Assembly (NCBI GenBank): GCA_003116975.1
Contig: BGKB01000014.1
Location: 576,601 to 640,600, forward strand
DNA: 64,000 bases
Origin: Aurantiochytrium sp. KH105
Lineage: Eukaryota; Sar; Bigyra; Thraustochytrida; Thraustochytriidae
Reading direction: 5' to 3'
Shown piece after piece: positions 8,753 through 17,885 of this stretch; the first letter of the stretch is position 1, and each line of letters begins with the position of its first letter. The notes below the pieces were generated by a model. The model worked only from the letters and a program-made list of their open reading frames with translations, made no database searches and was not told the DNA's origin. The translations under genes were made by a program, and so were the position numbers.

Positions 8753-9802
8753 TTACGGGGAAATGGCGGACGATGCCCCGGTTGGCGAGGAAAATGACGA
8801 AGACGACGGCCTTGATCCCATCAAGGTGTCCACGTACGAAGGACGGCTCGCGACGGCGACGGAGGATACAGGGACGGCAGTACGCGGGCTCGACGCCGGT
8901 GTTCCCCCGGGGGAGTTTGTTGTGCCAAAACATTTTTCGCAGACGCGCACAGGACCCTGGTAGCCCCACTGCGGGACAGGCGCCACATTGGGCGAGCAAC
9001 CAGCACAGACGACCTCGCCACAGCAGCGGCAATGATGCCGACGACGCAAAAGAAAGGAAAACGGCGCAGAGCAGCACGCGCACTCCTGCGCCTCTGCGTC
9101 GGGACGCCAGGGTGCCACCGAGCAGCGCTTGCGCTCGGCTTCACGGAGCGCGGCGAGCTCGGCGCGAGCGATTTCGAGCGTAGCGCGGGTCGAGTTCATG
9201 GCTCCATCGGCCTGCGCCTCGAGCTTGTCCACAGCTGCGCGCACCTCCACGAGCAGGCCTTGCCACGTCTTCTTCTGCGTGTCGTTGGTGCACGTCCACC
9301 ACACCAGGTTCTCGAGGTCCTCGAGCAGGCGGTGGACGTCGAGCTTCAGGAGGGCCACCTTTGCGCGCGCCTGTTCGACGCCCTCGCTGCTGCCTCCGGG
9401 GGCCTCACTGCTGGCCCGCGGGCCGGTTGCAGAGGCGCCGCTGCCGCCGCGCGCCTCCTCTCCGCCGGGGTTCCGCGGCGACGCCAGCGTCTGCGCGACG
9501 GGCACGCGGTCGGCGCGCAGCGAGCTGGCCTTGTTCGCCAGCTGCGCCGTCACCATGCCTGCCGCCTTGCGCACGGCCTCCTTCTCCGCGCGCACCAGTG
9601 CGTTCCCGCGCAGCGGGCTGTTCTCCGCGTCCATCCTGCCGCGCTCCTGCCGGTCCCCGCTCCGCTCGCGCTCGCGCTCGCGCTCCTGCTCTGCTCCCGC
9701 TCGCGGCGGACAGCGTCGCGTGCTGACGGTGTATAGTTTGTTTGGTTCGCCCAGCAAGCAGGCGAGCATTGCAAAGTAACTGCCGAGACGAGACGAGGAC
9801 AT
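8753..9802 (-). CDS. FYVE zinc-finger protein with coiled-coil segment, 349 aa
   Basis: A FYVE domain is clear near residues 230-295: a W-x-x-D entry (APWRPDAEA), paired cysteines (ECACCSAPF), the basic RRRHHCRCCG core and a final RVCEKCF. FYVE domains bind phosphatidylinositol 3-phosphate and place proteins on early endosomes. A helical region precedes it (about 140-225). The first ATG is at 9802, but residues 35-55 are Glu-Arg repeats produced by a GCTCGC array at about 9660-9690. An in-frame ATG at 9634 (MDAENSPLRGN) would give 293 residues and is a reasonable alternative start. No catalytic domain is visible, so it is probably a trafficking adaptor. Confidence 0.9.
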   Translation of the reverse strand: MSSSRLGSYFAMLACLLGEPNKLYTVSTRRCPPRAGAEQERERERERSGDRQERGRMDAENSPLRGNALVRAEKEAVRKAAGMVTAQLANKASSLRADRVPVAQTLASPRNPGGEEARGGSGASATGPRASSEAPGGSSEGVEQARAKVALLKLDVHRLLEDLENLVWWTCTNDTQKKTWQGLLVEVRAAVDKLEAQADGAMNSTRATLEIARAELAALREAERKRCSVAPWRPDAEAQECACCSAPFSFLLRRRHHCRCCGEVVCAGCSPNVAPVPQWGYQGPVRVCEKCFGTTNSPGGTPASSPRTAVPVSSVAVASRPSYVDTLMGSRPSSSSFSSPTGASSAISP

Positions 9803-10444
9803 GGTGTCTCCCTCCCATGGTCATGTCATGTCACGGCATGGCATGGCATGGCACGAGATGCCGCCCGCCGCCGCCTTGCAATTCTGGGGACGTGCAGGCG
9901 ATGGTCGAGAGGGAGGCGAGGCGAGGCGAGACGCAATAGATTGAAAGTGCGAGCGCAGGGCGGCTGGCTCAGAGGACGAAGAATCACATCGATGCGGCGT
10001 AGGTGCAGGGGCTCTGCGGGCCCTGCACTGCACGGTCCGGCACTGCCCTGCGAGAGCTCAATATCTCCTTTCTTGGATGGACGAGCGTTTACCATCGCGA
10101 GCGAAGCCAAATAGTGCGAGGCGAACTCGCGCTTTAGCTGATGACGACGCTACGAAATGTGTGTGATGGCGAGCGACCATCTGTAAAGATAGGAGGTTGG
10201 CGAGAAATTGCCCCCGTCAAGGAAGTCAGTACTATTGCTGCTGCTCCTGCTGCTGCTACTGATGATGATGACGATGGTGGTGGTAGTGGTGGAGGTCATA
10301 GGCAGTATCTTTCTTCTGCGCCAGATCACTCATCGGCAATTTCTTTCTTCTGCGCCAAGTCACTCATAGGCAGTTTTTTTCTTCTGCGCCAAGTCACTCA
10401 TAGGCAGTCTCTTTCTTCTGCGCCAAGTCACTCTCCATTCATCA
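9803..10444. other. Spacer between the FYVE and CEP20 genes
   Basis: This is the 5' flank of the FYVE gene and the 3' flank of CEP20, both on the minus strand. It contains a short GGCAT/TGGCA run near 9834-9852, a trinucleotide-rich patch at 10230-10290, and the 34-bp tandem array listed next. No gene is supported. Confidence 0.6.
10297..10432. repeat. Four 34-bp tandem units just 3' of CEP20
   Basis: Units begin at 10297, 10331, 10365 and 10399. Each shares the core TTCTTCTGCGCCAAGTCACT (the first unit has one variation). The array ends 12 bases from the CEP20 stop codon, so it should be transcribed as the start of its 3' UTR. Confidence 0.95.
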
Positions 10445-10985
10445 TCACCTGCGGAAAGGCCGTGCATGTGCTCCGTCCGAAGAGTCTGACGATTGCCGAG
10501 CAGCGTGCACGAGCTGGTATAGCAAGGGCAGAGGTCGGCCGAAATCCTGACGAAAGTTTGCGGCTGAATCAAGACCAAGATCTTGAGCCACAAGTTCCCG
10601 AGGAAGGGTTTCATCCTTGGGTTGCCCACTTTCAGGAATGAAGACTGAAAGAGCATGTTTGTACCCGTTAAAGGCCAGGTATTCCCGGATGAGCTCGTTG
10701 ATCAAAAGAGTCTCGTTGTCAGGCTGCGGAGCTCGCGGCGTGTCTTCTCCCTCGAGAACGGCAAATATCTCTGCACGGAGTCTTGCCTTGATCGCGTCTG
10801 TCACACCTCGTGCCCGAAGGTTTTCGCCGACAGCTGCACACGATATTACGAATCCAAATTATGAAGAAAGGAAATTGCAGGTTAGCCATTGTTGTCCAAC
10901 ATGTAGAAGGTGGTCGGTCGGTCGGTCGGTCGGTTGCCTTCATAGAAATTCACGTACCGTCATTGAGTTCTTCAAGGGATGCCAT
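10445..10985 (-). CDS. CEP20: CEP20/FOR20-like centriolar LisH protein, two exons, 138 aa
   Basis: Exon 1 is 10985-10958 (28 bases: ATG plus 8 codons and one base), the intron is 10957-10834, and exon 2 is 10833-10445. The joined protein begins MASLEELNDAVGENLRARGV, then TDAIKARLRAEIF and the LisH block LLINELIREYLAFNGYKH and VFIPESGQP. These align end to end with human CEP20 (FOPNL), where the same positions read ELKAVLKDTLEKKGV and LLINELIREYLEFNKYKY. The single-exon frame has only a GTG at the front, so the splice is needed for a proper start. CEP20 acts at centrioles and basal bodies and promotes cilium assembly. It is divergent from the large coiled-coil gene at 11789. Confidence 0.93.
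10834..10957 (-). other. CEP20: Spliceosomal intron of CEP20 (124 bp, phase 1)
   Basis: The donor reads GTACGTG and the acceptor TGTGCAG on the minus strand. Splicing joins G and CT to make an Ala codon and restores the conserved N-terminus. A GACC/GGTC tetranucleotide run (about 10913-10934) lies inside. Confidence 0.9.
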
Positions 10986-11788
10986 GACGTCAATCTGTTT
11001 TCGCAGCAGCAGGGGCGGATAATGAGTCACAAGCGTCGAGCAGTACAGCGTTCGTTCACACCTTCGATGAACTAGTAACTACGACGACAGAGCCTATCTC
11101 CCTTGTCCGTTTGTCAACGCAAAAGACCAATTCCTTCGACAAAATGCTCTCTTTTCCTCAATGTCGTATGACTGTCTCCGCACCAGTCCCAAGCAAGCTT
11201 TTAGACGTCACGTTCTCTCTTGCTTGTCACGATCGCCAGTCTCCGGTTTCTTCCCCCCGTCAGTCAATCACCAGCTCCTGCGCACGAGCCTCGTGGTTCG
11301 TCTCCTTCTTCGTCTCCTTTTCCTTCTCCTTGTCTTCCTTCCTGTTCGTTGTTGTCGTGGCCTACGACGTCGTGGTCGTGGTCGTGGTTGTGGTCTTGAC
11401 TGTCGTCCTCCTTCTTGTCGTTGTCCTTGTTGTAGTCGAGAAATCTGAAGCTGCAACCGCCACTGTTGTAGTATTGCCAAGGACCTTGGTGGTCGTTATA
11501 GAAAGAGACCCATCCTGAATTGGGTCTCTTTTTGACTTTTTGACCAAAAAACGCAAACGCCAGAACCTCATCCACCGTACGCGGCCTCGCTCGCCCAAGG
11601 CGCCAAACGCCGGTCGGCCGGCCTGGGGCGAAGTGCGCAGCTGCTGGCGCGGGCTGCGTCGAGAACGCTGTATATTTGCCACAGGATACAAGAACTTGCG
11701 CTGCCACGCGAATATTAGATCCCAACGTGGAGATAGACGATCGAGGGGACCCAACCACCACGCCCAGCAAGACAAGATCTGCGCAAGC
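10986..11788. other. Divergent promoter interval, CEP20 / coiled-coil gene
   Basis: About 800 bases separate the two divergent start codons. The in-frame plus-strand extension from 11540 lacks an early ATG and looks like leader. A strong hairpin lies at 11502-11531. A GTCGTGGT-type repeat patch at about 11350-11440 gives antisense His-Asp runs. No gene is supported inside. Confidence 0.6.
11502..11531. other. Perfect 11-bp hairpin followed by a T-rich run
   Basis: AAAGAGACCCA (11502-11512) and TGGGTCTCTTT (11521-11531) are exact inverted repeats around an 8-base loop, followed by TTTGACTTTTTGACC. It lies about 260 bases before the coiled-coil gene's ATG. It could be an RNA structure in the leader or a 3' processing signal; role unknown. 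Confidence 0.5.
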
Positions 11789-14700
11789 ATGTCATCTCTT
11801 TATGCTGGAATGCCGGCGCGAGGCGTGGACGCTGGGATTAACAGCTTTATCGAGCGCTCGAACAGCGAGCTCGGGGATGCCACGGCCGAAAGAAGTGCTC
11901 TCTTTGACCGACTCGTCGAACTGGAAATGTCACGACTAGAAGCGATGGAAAACAACAGTATCGGTGCCAGTGCCAGTGCCAGTGCCGGTGCCAGTGCGAG
12001 ATCCAGGGAAAGCGTGGCCGATTTCGAGCGAGATGATGCTAGCGACGTGACGCTGCAGTCGCGGACACAAAGTCGTCCGCCACGGCATTATCCAAGTGCG
12101 CAGGAAGCCTTTCGGGAAGCCCAACTGGAAACCTCTCGTCAAGCCCCAGAGAGACCCATGTCTTCAGCATCTTCAGCATCCGCCCGCCCCAAACATGACA
12201 TTGCTGAACATGATCGCACTTTTACGCTCACATCAATGCCAATGACGTCATCAGGTTCTCCACCGCCAGTGACTTCGCGAATCGGATTTGGTCGAGGTCT
12301 CCACTCGCTTCAGGCCGGCACCTCTGAGGAGGAACTCGCACGCGCACGCCGACTGGATCTGGAAAAGAAGCGAAGGTACCAGCAAGAGCTCGATCGTCAG
12401 CTGGCAGAGAAACGAAAGCTCGAATGTTCCTCACGCGATACTCGCTCACGGAATTCTGCGCCCATGGTTGACGAAGATCACCACCACAACCACCGCAAAC
12501 TCCAGCATCTCTCGAACGGATCCTCTCTTCCGTATCCACAGCAAACTGCTGCGCAACGCCCGGCGCCTTTACCCACAACGTCGATGATGCCCACGAGCTC
12601 AAACAGGTACTCGAGTCGTGGCGGTCCCCCGACAACGTCTTCGCCGGTATCTTCTGTACTGCCCATGCCCGTAGATATGGGCGAGAAAGAAGCGCGAGCC
12701 TTGCAGCGCAAAAAGCAAGAAGAGTACGCACGTATTCTCAAGGAGCAAATGGAAGAGCGCGAGCGCCAGCAGGCGCGGGAAAAGCAAGAAGAGGAAGAAT
12801 ACGAGCGTCGCTACAGCGGGGTTGCATCGCCGCCAGGAATGTACGGGGCAAGCGGGGGCGGCTTTCGAGAGCCTGACCAGCCTTCATGGACTGCCAATCA
12901 CACGCAGGTAGGGTCCCAGGGAGGACTCGAATCGATTGCGTCTGGAACGGATGGAATGCCTGATTCGAGGGACTCCTGGCCCCCTTCGAAGACTAACGAC
13001 GACCGGGCGCCAGCTGCAGCGAGTTGGCACAGCGACAATAATGAGAACATCGGCAACAGCAGCAACAGCAACATGACGCACACACGCGCTCGCTTTCGTT
13101 TCGATCGTCTCGATCCCAGCGAGCAAGAAGCTCTTCTGCGAAAACAGCAGCAGCAGCAGTTGCAGCAGCTTTCGCTCAAGCAGCAAATCGAGGAAAATGA
13201 AAGACGCGCCGAACGGGAAAAGCTGCGGAGACAGCAAGAGGAAGCCATTGAAGAAGAACGTATTGCTCGCGAACTCAAAGAGCTTCAGCTCGCCGCAGAA
13301 CGTGACAACGCGCTTCTTTCGGGACGCTCGCAGCACGAAGCATCGAGTCCTCCACTCGCGCAGGAATCGACAACGCAGGTCGCCTCGCTCGCGAAGCCGT
13401 CGATTGATGATCCATCATTCGAGGCCGATCCCGTGCTGGTCCGTAAGAGACGTGAAATGCAAGAAATTCGGCGCCAGCAAGAAGAACTTCAACGTGAACT
13501 CGAACGTCAGCGTCTCGAGCTCGCGAGATTGCGAGAAGTAAGCTCCAATGAAGCCCGAGTTTCGCCATTCGACAAGCCGATGGATGCGCAGCTGTCCCAG
13601 AGCGGAAGGCATCGCTCGCACTTGCGACCTCGTACACCTGTTGCGTTGGACCCTGCCTTTCAGAGCCGACCCAAGGTGGGAAACTCAATGGAACTTGAGT
13701 CACCTGCTCGTAAAGAGGGCAATGGAGGAGTTATTCCACGTGATAGAGACCGTGAATTCACCTCTGCAACGAACGGATCATCTGTTTTGGAGCATAGCAT
13801 GCCTTCACGTTCTAAGCTATTGACAATTCCTGATCGTGCCGCGAGAGGGCGATCGAACGACGTTGAGCACAATCACGGTCGTCGCCTCGGGGATACCTGG
13901 ATGTCCTCTGGCTCCCGCGAAAAGGGGCCTGCAGCGAGTCGCAAGGCGGCCTTGGATCGTAGTCTGGCAAGCGTGCATGAAGCCGGTGAGTCAAGCTACC
14001 TGGATAGGACGATGGGCTCAGAGGGCGATCTTGATCAAACCCTGCGCGTTATTAGTCGCTGCTTTGTCTATGTATCTCCCAAGGCAAGTCAGGGCGGCTC
14101 GAAGGAGGAGCCGAACGTGCTGTTATTTGACGAGGATGGCGCGCGACTCGATGCTCAAACATACAATGCAGACGTGCGTGCGTCCCAGTCGCTCTCAGGC
14201 TCAGTAGGCGCCGCCTCAGCCACGCGATCTCCGGTGGCACACCATGCTGGCGAGAGAAGGTTCCACCTTGAACGAGGGGCCGAAACGGCGGAGTGCATTT
14301 CTCCCCACGCCGGCGCGATGACGCCTGTGCGGGGGCCTCATGTCTCTGACGCAGAGAGAGACTCCCCGGGCGATTGGCAAATGTCGCGGCACGGTGCGAG
14401 ACCCCAGCATGCAGAGCCCGCATCGGACATGAGTGACTTTGAGGACGATGATGAGGGCGATCACGACAGTGATCTTGATCACCAGATCAAAGCTGGCACG
14501 CATGCCGGGCGTTATGAGAGAGACGACACTTTTGCCTCTTTTGATCAGACCCCGACTCGCGCGGACCGGCTTGGGGCCAGCTCGTTCGGTCAAAGTGCTC
14601 ATGATGATCTCGGTGACGAGGACGACGAGGATGATGTCGGGAGCGAGGGGATTGCCGATCTCAACGACCTCGAGCAGAGCAGGGTTCGCACGGCGCAAGC

Positions 14701-15586
14701 TGCTCGCATGGCCTTGCAGCGCGCGTCCGCACATTCCGAAGACGAGGAGAGCACACGCGACGGAACAGGAGACAGCCCTGCTGCGCCACGTCGACGAGGT
14801 AATCCTCTCAAATCACCTCCAGAGCTCTCCAAAGGCGTGCGACGGATTGAGATCCCGCTTGGACAGCGTCGCGACGCTATGCTCTCCGCAGCACCGGGCG
14901 GCTCCTCGAGTCCGTTGTCGCCAGGCGCCAGGCTTTCCTTCATGACTCAACATCGTCCATCTTCGTCTGCTTCGTCTGTCTCGTCCATGTCTTCCTCATC
15001 GTCGTCTTCGGCCTCGGAAGCATCATCATCGCGACGACGACAGTCTTCTGCAGCATCAAAGGGAGCGAAGGATTCACGGAGACAGGAAAACGCAAGCAAG
15101 GCGGCCAATGCCGGGCGCTTTCTTGTACAGACGGCGGAGAGCAATAAAGATGCCTTTTCGTTTGAGCCGCGCAAAGCGACGCAAAAACTTGCGGCCCGCA
15201 GTGCCAAAGCCTGGGCGCAACCGTCTTTTATGGTGTACCGAAACGAGCACGCCGATGCACCGGGTGCTGGGGGCGCGAGCGCTTCTTCCAGAACAGCAAG
15301 CGGTCTTTCACGTTCTGGCTTTGGCGACGGGGCGGGGAAACGATTTGGTGCGAGCGCGGGGATGAATGGCGGCACCACGGGCGGTGGTGCTTTAGGTGCG
15401 CTTGAAAGTGCCTCGCGTCGCTCGAGCCGCCCCGCAAGCGCTCGCGATGCTGCGAACGGCGAGACCTATTCGGACGACTTTAGCAATTCGGATGATTCCG
15501 AGGACGATTCGGACGATGAGTACGTTGCGTATGCATCATCCTCGGAGGAGGTTCACCTCTCAGCCTTTGGGAAGGAACTTGCTTAG
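11789..15586 (+). CDS. Large coiled-coil protein, centrosomal/ciliary type, 1265 aa
   Basis: The first ATG in a sensible context is at 11789 (MSSLYAGMPARGV); the open frame before it back to 11540 lacks an early ATG. Charged helices recur at about residues 188-212 (KKRRYQQELDRQLAEKRK), 304-342 (KKQEEYARILKEQMEERE), 449-505 and 551-585. The pattern of short basic helices of the form K-x-x-Y-x-x-x-L-x-x-Q-x-x-E resembles CSPP1 and CCDC66 centrosome/cilium proteins. The remainder is disordered, with Ser-rich and acidic runs and an Asp/Glu-rich C-terminus. No enzyme domain is visible. Being divergent from CEP20 supports a centriole or cilium role, but the family assignment is tentative. Confidence 0.85.
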   Translation: MSSLYAGMPARGVDAGINSFIERSNSELGDATAERSALFDRLVELEMSRLEAMENNSIGASASASAGASARSRESVADFERDDASDVTLQSRTQSRPPRHYPSAQEAFREAQLETSRQAPERPMSSASSASARPKHDIAEHDRTFTLTSMPMTSSGSPPPVTSRIGFGRGLHSLQAGTSEEELARARRLDLEKKRRYQQELDRQLAEKRKLECSSRDTRSRNSAPMVDEDHHHNHRKLQHLSNGSSLPYPQQTAAQRPAPLPTTSMMPTSSNRYSSRGGPPTTSSPVSSVLPMPVDMGEKEARALQRKKQEEYARILKEQMEERERQQAREKQEEEEYERRYSGVASPPGMYGASGGGFREPDQPSWTANHTQVGSQGGLESIASGTDGMPDSRDSWPPSKTNDDRAPAAASWHSDNNENIGNSSNSNMTHTRARFRFDRLDPSEQEALLRKQQQQQLQQLSLKQQIEENERRAEREKLRRQQEEAIEEERIARELKELQLAAERDNALLSGRSQHEASSPPLAQESTTQVASLAKPSIDDPSFEADPVLVRKRREMQEIRRQQEELQRELERQRLELARLREVSSNEARVSPFDKPMDAQLSQSGRHRSHLRPRTPVALDPAFQSRPKVGNSMELESPARKEGNGGVIPRDRDREFTSATNGSSVLEHSMPSRSKLLTIPDRAARGRSNDVEHNHGRRLGDTWMSSGSREKGPAASRKAALDRSLASVHEAGESSYLDRTMGSEGDLDQTLRVISRCFVYVSPKASQGGSKEEPNVLLFDEDGARLDAQTYNADVRASQSLSGSVGAASATRSPVAHHAGERRFHLERGAETAECISPHAGAMTPVRGPHVSDAERDSPGDWQMSRHGARPQHAEPASDMSDFEDDDEGDHDSDLDHQIKAGTHAGRYERDDTFASFDQTPTRADRLGASSFGQSAHDDLGDEDDEDDVGSEGIADLNDLEQSRVRTAQAARMALQRASAHSEDEESTRDGTGDSPAAPRRRGNPLKSPPELSKGVRRIEIPLGQRRDAMLSAAPGGSSSPLSPGARLSFMTQHRPSSSASSVSSMSSSSSSSASEASSSRRRQSSAASKGAKDSRRQENASKAANAGRFLVQTAESNKDAFSFEPRKATQKLAARSAKAWAQPSFMVYRNEHADAPGAGGASASSRTASGLSRSGFGDGAGKRFGASAGMNGGTTGGGALGALESASRRSSRPASARDAANGETYSDDFSNSDDSEDDSDDEYVAYASSSEEVHLSAFGKELA

Positions 15587-16430
15587 CTCTGCCTTGGAAG
15601 TTGAAGTAGGTCGAGGTCTAAAGCGTGATAACATGAGTTTACCATGATTGCATGAAGTGCATGATGATTTCATAAAGCACACAGAGGCACAACAATCTTG
15701 ACGAGGGGTCCCTAGGCCCTATTCTTAATTTGTTGTCTTTGCTTGATGATCACCAAACTGGCACTTTGGCGAATGTACGGTCCATGTGCACGCGGAACTG
15801 CCCGCGGGCGACCGATCCGACCCGACTCGGCGACTCAATCCGGCTGCCACAAGTCTTTTTTTGTTTTTTTATATATCGAGAGAGAAGGCATACGCGAGAC
15901 GCCGTCTCAAATGAAGCTTGAAAGCATTGCATTTCGTTGGCGTCGGCGTCTCACGCCTTGGGCCTTAAGTGTTCAAGATGGTCCTAACGCCAAGGTCATC
16001 GATCGCTTCTTCTGTGAACTTTCAGAACCCTTGGTCGGAAAGCCAGCGCGAGATGTTTGAGGATATCCTTTCTGCGAACTCGAGAATATACTACGGGGCT
16101 GGCAATATTTTTGCTCGCGAAGGTTACTACAAGAATAACATGGGGGAAAGCGGGTGCCGGGGTTGGCGATCTGCTCGAGTCCAGATCGCCAACACGCCGC
16201 GTCGCCGCGCCCGCCCACCCGCCCGCCCCGCACGCGTCGCGCCTTCCCGCCGCGCCGCGCCCGAGGCCGCCCGCAGCCCGCCCGCCTTCCCGCCCGCGCG
16301 CCTTCCCGCCCGCGCTCGCTTGCGGTCCCCCGCTCGATCAGCGAGCAGGGAGTGTGCGAAGCGCAAGCAGTAGGAGGTCGAGCAGCAGGAGCAGGAGGCC
16401 GAGCAGCAGCAGGAGAAGGAGGTGGAGAAG
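15587..16430. other. Spacer before CHMP1
   Basis: AT-richer sequence with a T-run and TATATA near 15850-15877 leads into a strongly C-rich promoter-like tract at 16190-16330. A short plus-strand ORF candidate (15978-16373) is listed separately. Nothing else is recognised. Confidence 0.6.
15978..16373 (+). CDS. Hypothetical short ORF, 131 aa, doubtful
   Basis: The first 60 residues look protein-like (NPWSESQREMFEDILSANSR, then YYGAGNIFAREGYYKNNMGE). The C-terminal half is Pro/Arg/Ala low complexity read from the C-rich leader of CHMP1. It ends 57 bases before the CHMP1 ATG. It may be an exon of an unresolved gene, an upstream ORF or chance. No family recognised. Confidence 0.25.
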   Translation: MVLTPRSSIASSVNFQNPWSESQREMFEDILSANSRIYYGAGNIFAREGYYKNNMGESGCRGWRSARVQIANTPRRRARPPARPARVAPSRRAAPEAARSPPAFPPARLPARARLRSPARSASRECAKRKQ

Positions 16431-17048
16431 ATGGGCAACGGGGAGTCCGCGATGCAGAAGCAGCTGCTGGAGCTTCGGCTCACGGCAAAGCAGCTGCAGC
16501 GCGAGGCGAAGAAGTGCGAGAAAAACTCCAAGGCCGCCAAGGCCAAGCTCAAGGCCGCGATCGAGCGCGGCGACATGGAGGGCGCCAAGATCTACGCCTC
16601 GAATTCGATTCGGGATAAGAACCAGTCTCTCAATTATCTAAGACTCGCATCGCGTATAGAAGCCGTATCGCAACGCGTGCAGACGGCCATCAGCATGGGC
16701 CGCCTCAGCAAGACGATGACAAAGACCGTGGCTGGTATGGACAAGACGCTCAAAAGCATGGACGTGGAGAAGATTGGTAAGGTCATGGACAAGTTCGAGG
16801 CCAACTTTGAGGACCTCGATGTCCGCAGCGCATATATGACGGAGGCTATGGACAGTACCACTGCCGGTGTCACGCCCGAGAGCGAGGTCTCGGAGCTCAT
16901 CCAGATGGTCGCGGACGAGCACGGCCTCCAGGTTGCAGGCGACCTTGACGACGCCGGCGTCGTCTCTACGAAAACTCCTGCAGCCAAGGAAACTGAGGGC
17001 GCCAGCGATCTCGAGGCGCGCCTGGCAGCGCTCAACTCGAACCCATGA
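16431..17048 (+). CDS. CHMP1: ESCRT-III subunit CHMP1 (Did2/Vps46), 205 aa
   Basis: The basic N-terminal helices (LLELRLTAKQLQREAKKCEK, then GDMEGAKIYASNSIRDKNQ) and the motif LRLASRIEAVSQRVQTA match CHMP1/Did2. The C-terminus, DLEARLAALNSNP, is a MIM1-type motif that binds the MIT domain of VPS4. The length fits the roughly 200-residue family. CHMP1 acts late in ESCRT-III assembly at endosomes and during abscission. I start at the ATG at 16431 (MGNGESAMQK); an in-frame GTG three codons earlier is not needed. Confidence 0.96.
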   Translation: MGNGESAMQKQLLELRLTAKQLQREAKKCEKNSKAAKAKLKAAIERGDMEGAKIYASNSIRDKNQSLNYLRLASRIEAVSQRVQTAISMGRLSKTMTKTVAGMDKTLKSMDVEKIGKVMDKFEANFEDLDVRSAYMTEAMDSTTAGVTPESEVSELIQMVADEHGLQVAGDLDDAGVVSTKTPAAKETEGASDLEARLAALNSNP

Positions 17049-17095
17049 GCACCGTGACAAAGTATCTTTCATTCTTTCCTTCCTTCCTTCCCCAG

Positions 17096-17135
<40 letters not shown>

Positions 17136-17136
17136 C
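17096..17136. repeat. (CCTG)10 microsatellite
   Basis: About ten copies of CCTG, 48 bases after the CHMP1 stop codon and so probably in its 3' UTR. A TTCC run precedes it. Confidence 0.95.
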
Positions 17137-17486
17137 TTGCGCGTGCAGGCTACACACTCCCGGCACATGTTTTATCAGCAGCCAGTCTACCGCCCATCTG
17201 GCCGGCGGCTTTCGCGATCCGGATGGGTTGATTCGTCGAAGCCAGCACTCCATTTTCCCATTAATCTTCCTTCATTCATTTGTTCGTTCGTTCTTTTCAT
17301 CTTCTTCCTCTTCTTCTCGCTATCTGGGCACGTGCTATTATAAGTTGACCAAGGCTGAAAGAAGAAACATCAGATTTTGTAATAAAGTGTGATGACAGTC
17401 TTGCGACTCCAAGAGATTGCTCCTGAGAAGATGTCCCTCGCATGCCATGGTCGAACGTCCGGCCGCAAATCTACTTGAACATGCTT

Positions 17487-17885
17487 TCAGCATATTAGAT
17501 GGAGTGGGCGGAGAGTTCCTGCAGTATGTCTGGACTGCTTTGACAGCAATTGAAAGAAATTATGTGCATCTCGAGACATGATGTAAAAAAAATAACGAGG
17601 AGACAAAATGCTCACTGAGAGTGCCTTCGTGCGCGTCCAGTGGCTCGCATCAATGATGATAGACCTGCTCATGTGAAAGTTCTCCAGCAGGTACACTAAA
17701 TCGCTCCCAGGCAACTCGATAGCTGCAGCCTGCGGCACACATGGAGTCGTCATTGGTTGCTGCAACAGACTTGAGATGTTTCCGACCAATCGGAGATGAC
17801 GTCGGCTACAACAACGTTCATCGCACACTGCTGCTGGTCGAAGATCCACTTCTGGAATAGATTGAAGACTTTTGATTATGTCCAT
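17487..17885 (-). CDS. Hypothetical ORF, 132 aa, doubtful
   Basis: An ATG-led minus-strand frame (MDIIKSLQSIPEVDLRPAAV) stays open for 132 codons in a region of ordinary base composition, where a random frame this long is uncommon. It includes ELPGSDLVYLLENFHMSRS and several Cys residues but no domain I recognise. A real short gene, part of a spliced gene or chance are all possible. Confidence 0.3.
   Translation of the reverse strand: MDIIKSLQSIPEVDLRPAAVCDERCCSRRHLRLVGNISSLLQQPMTTPCVPQAAAIELPGSDLVYLLENFHMSRSIIIDASHWTRTKALSVSILSPRYFFYIMSRDAHNFFQLLSKQSRHTAGTLRPLHLIC

Noticed and set aside
10297-10432. Regular 34-bp repeats as a CRISPR array
   Set aside because: Units are directly tandem with no unique spacers, and the window is eukaryotic.
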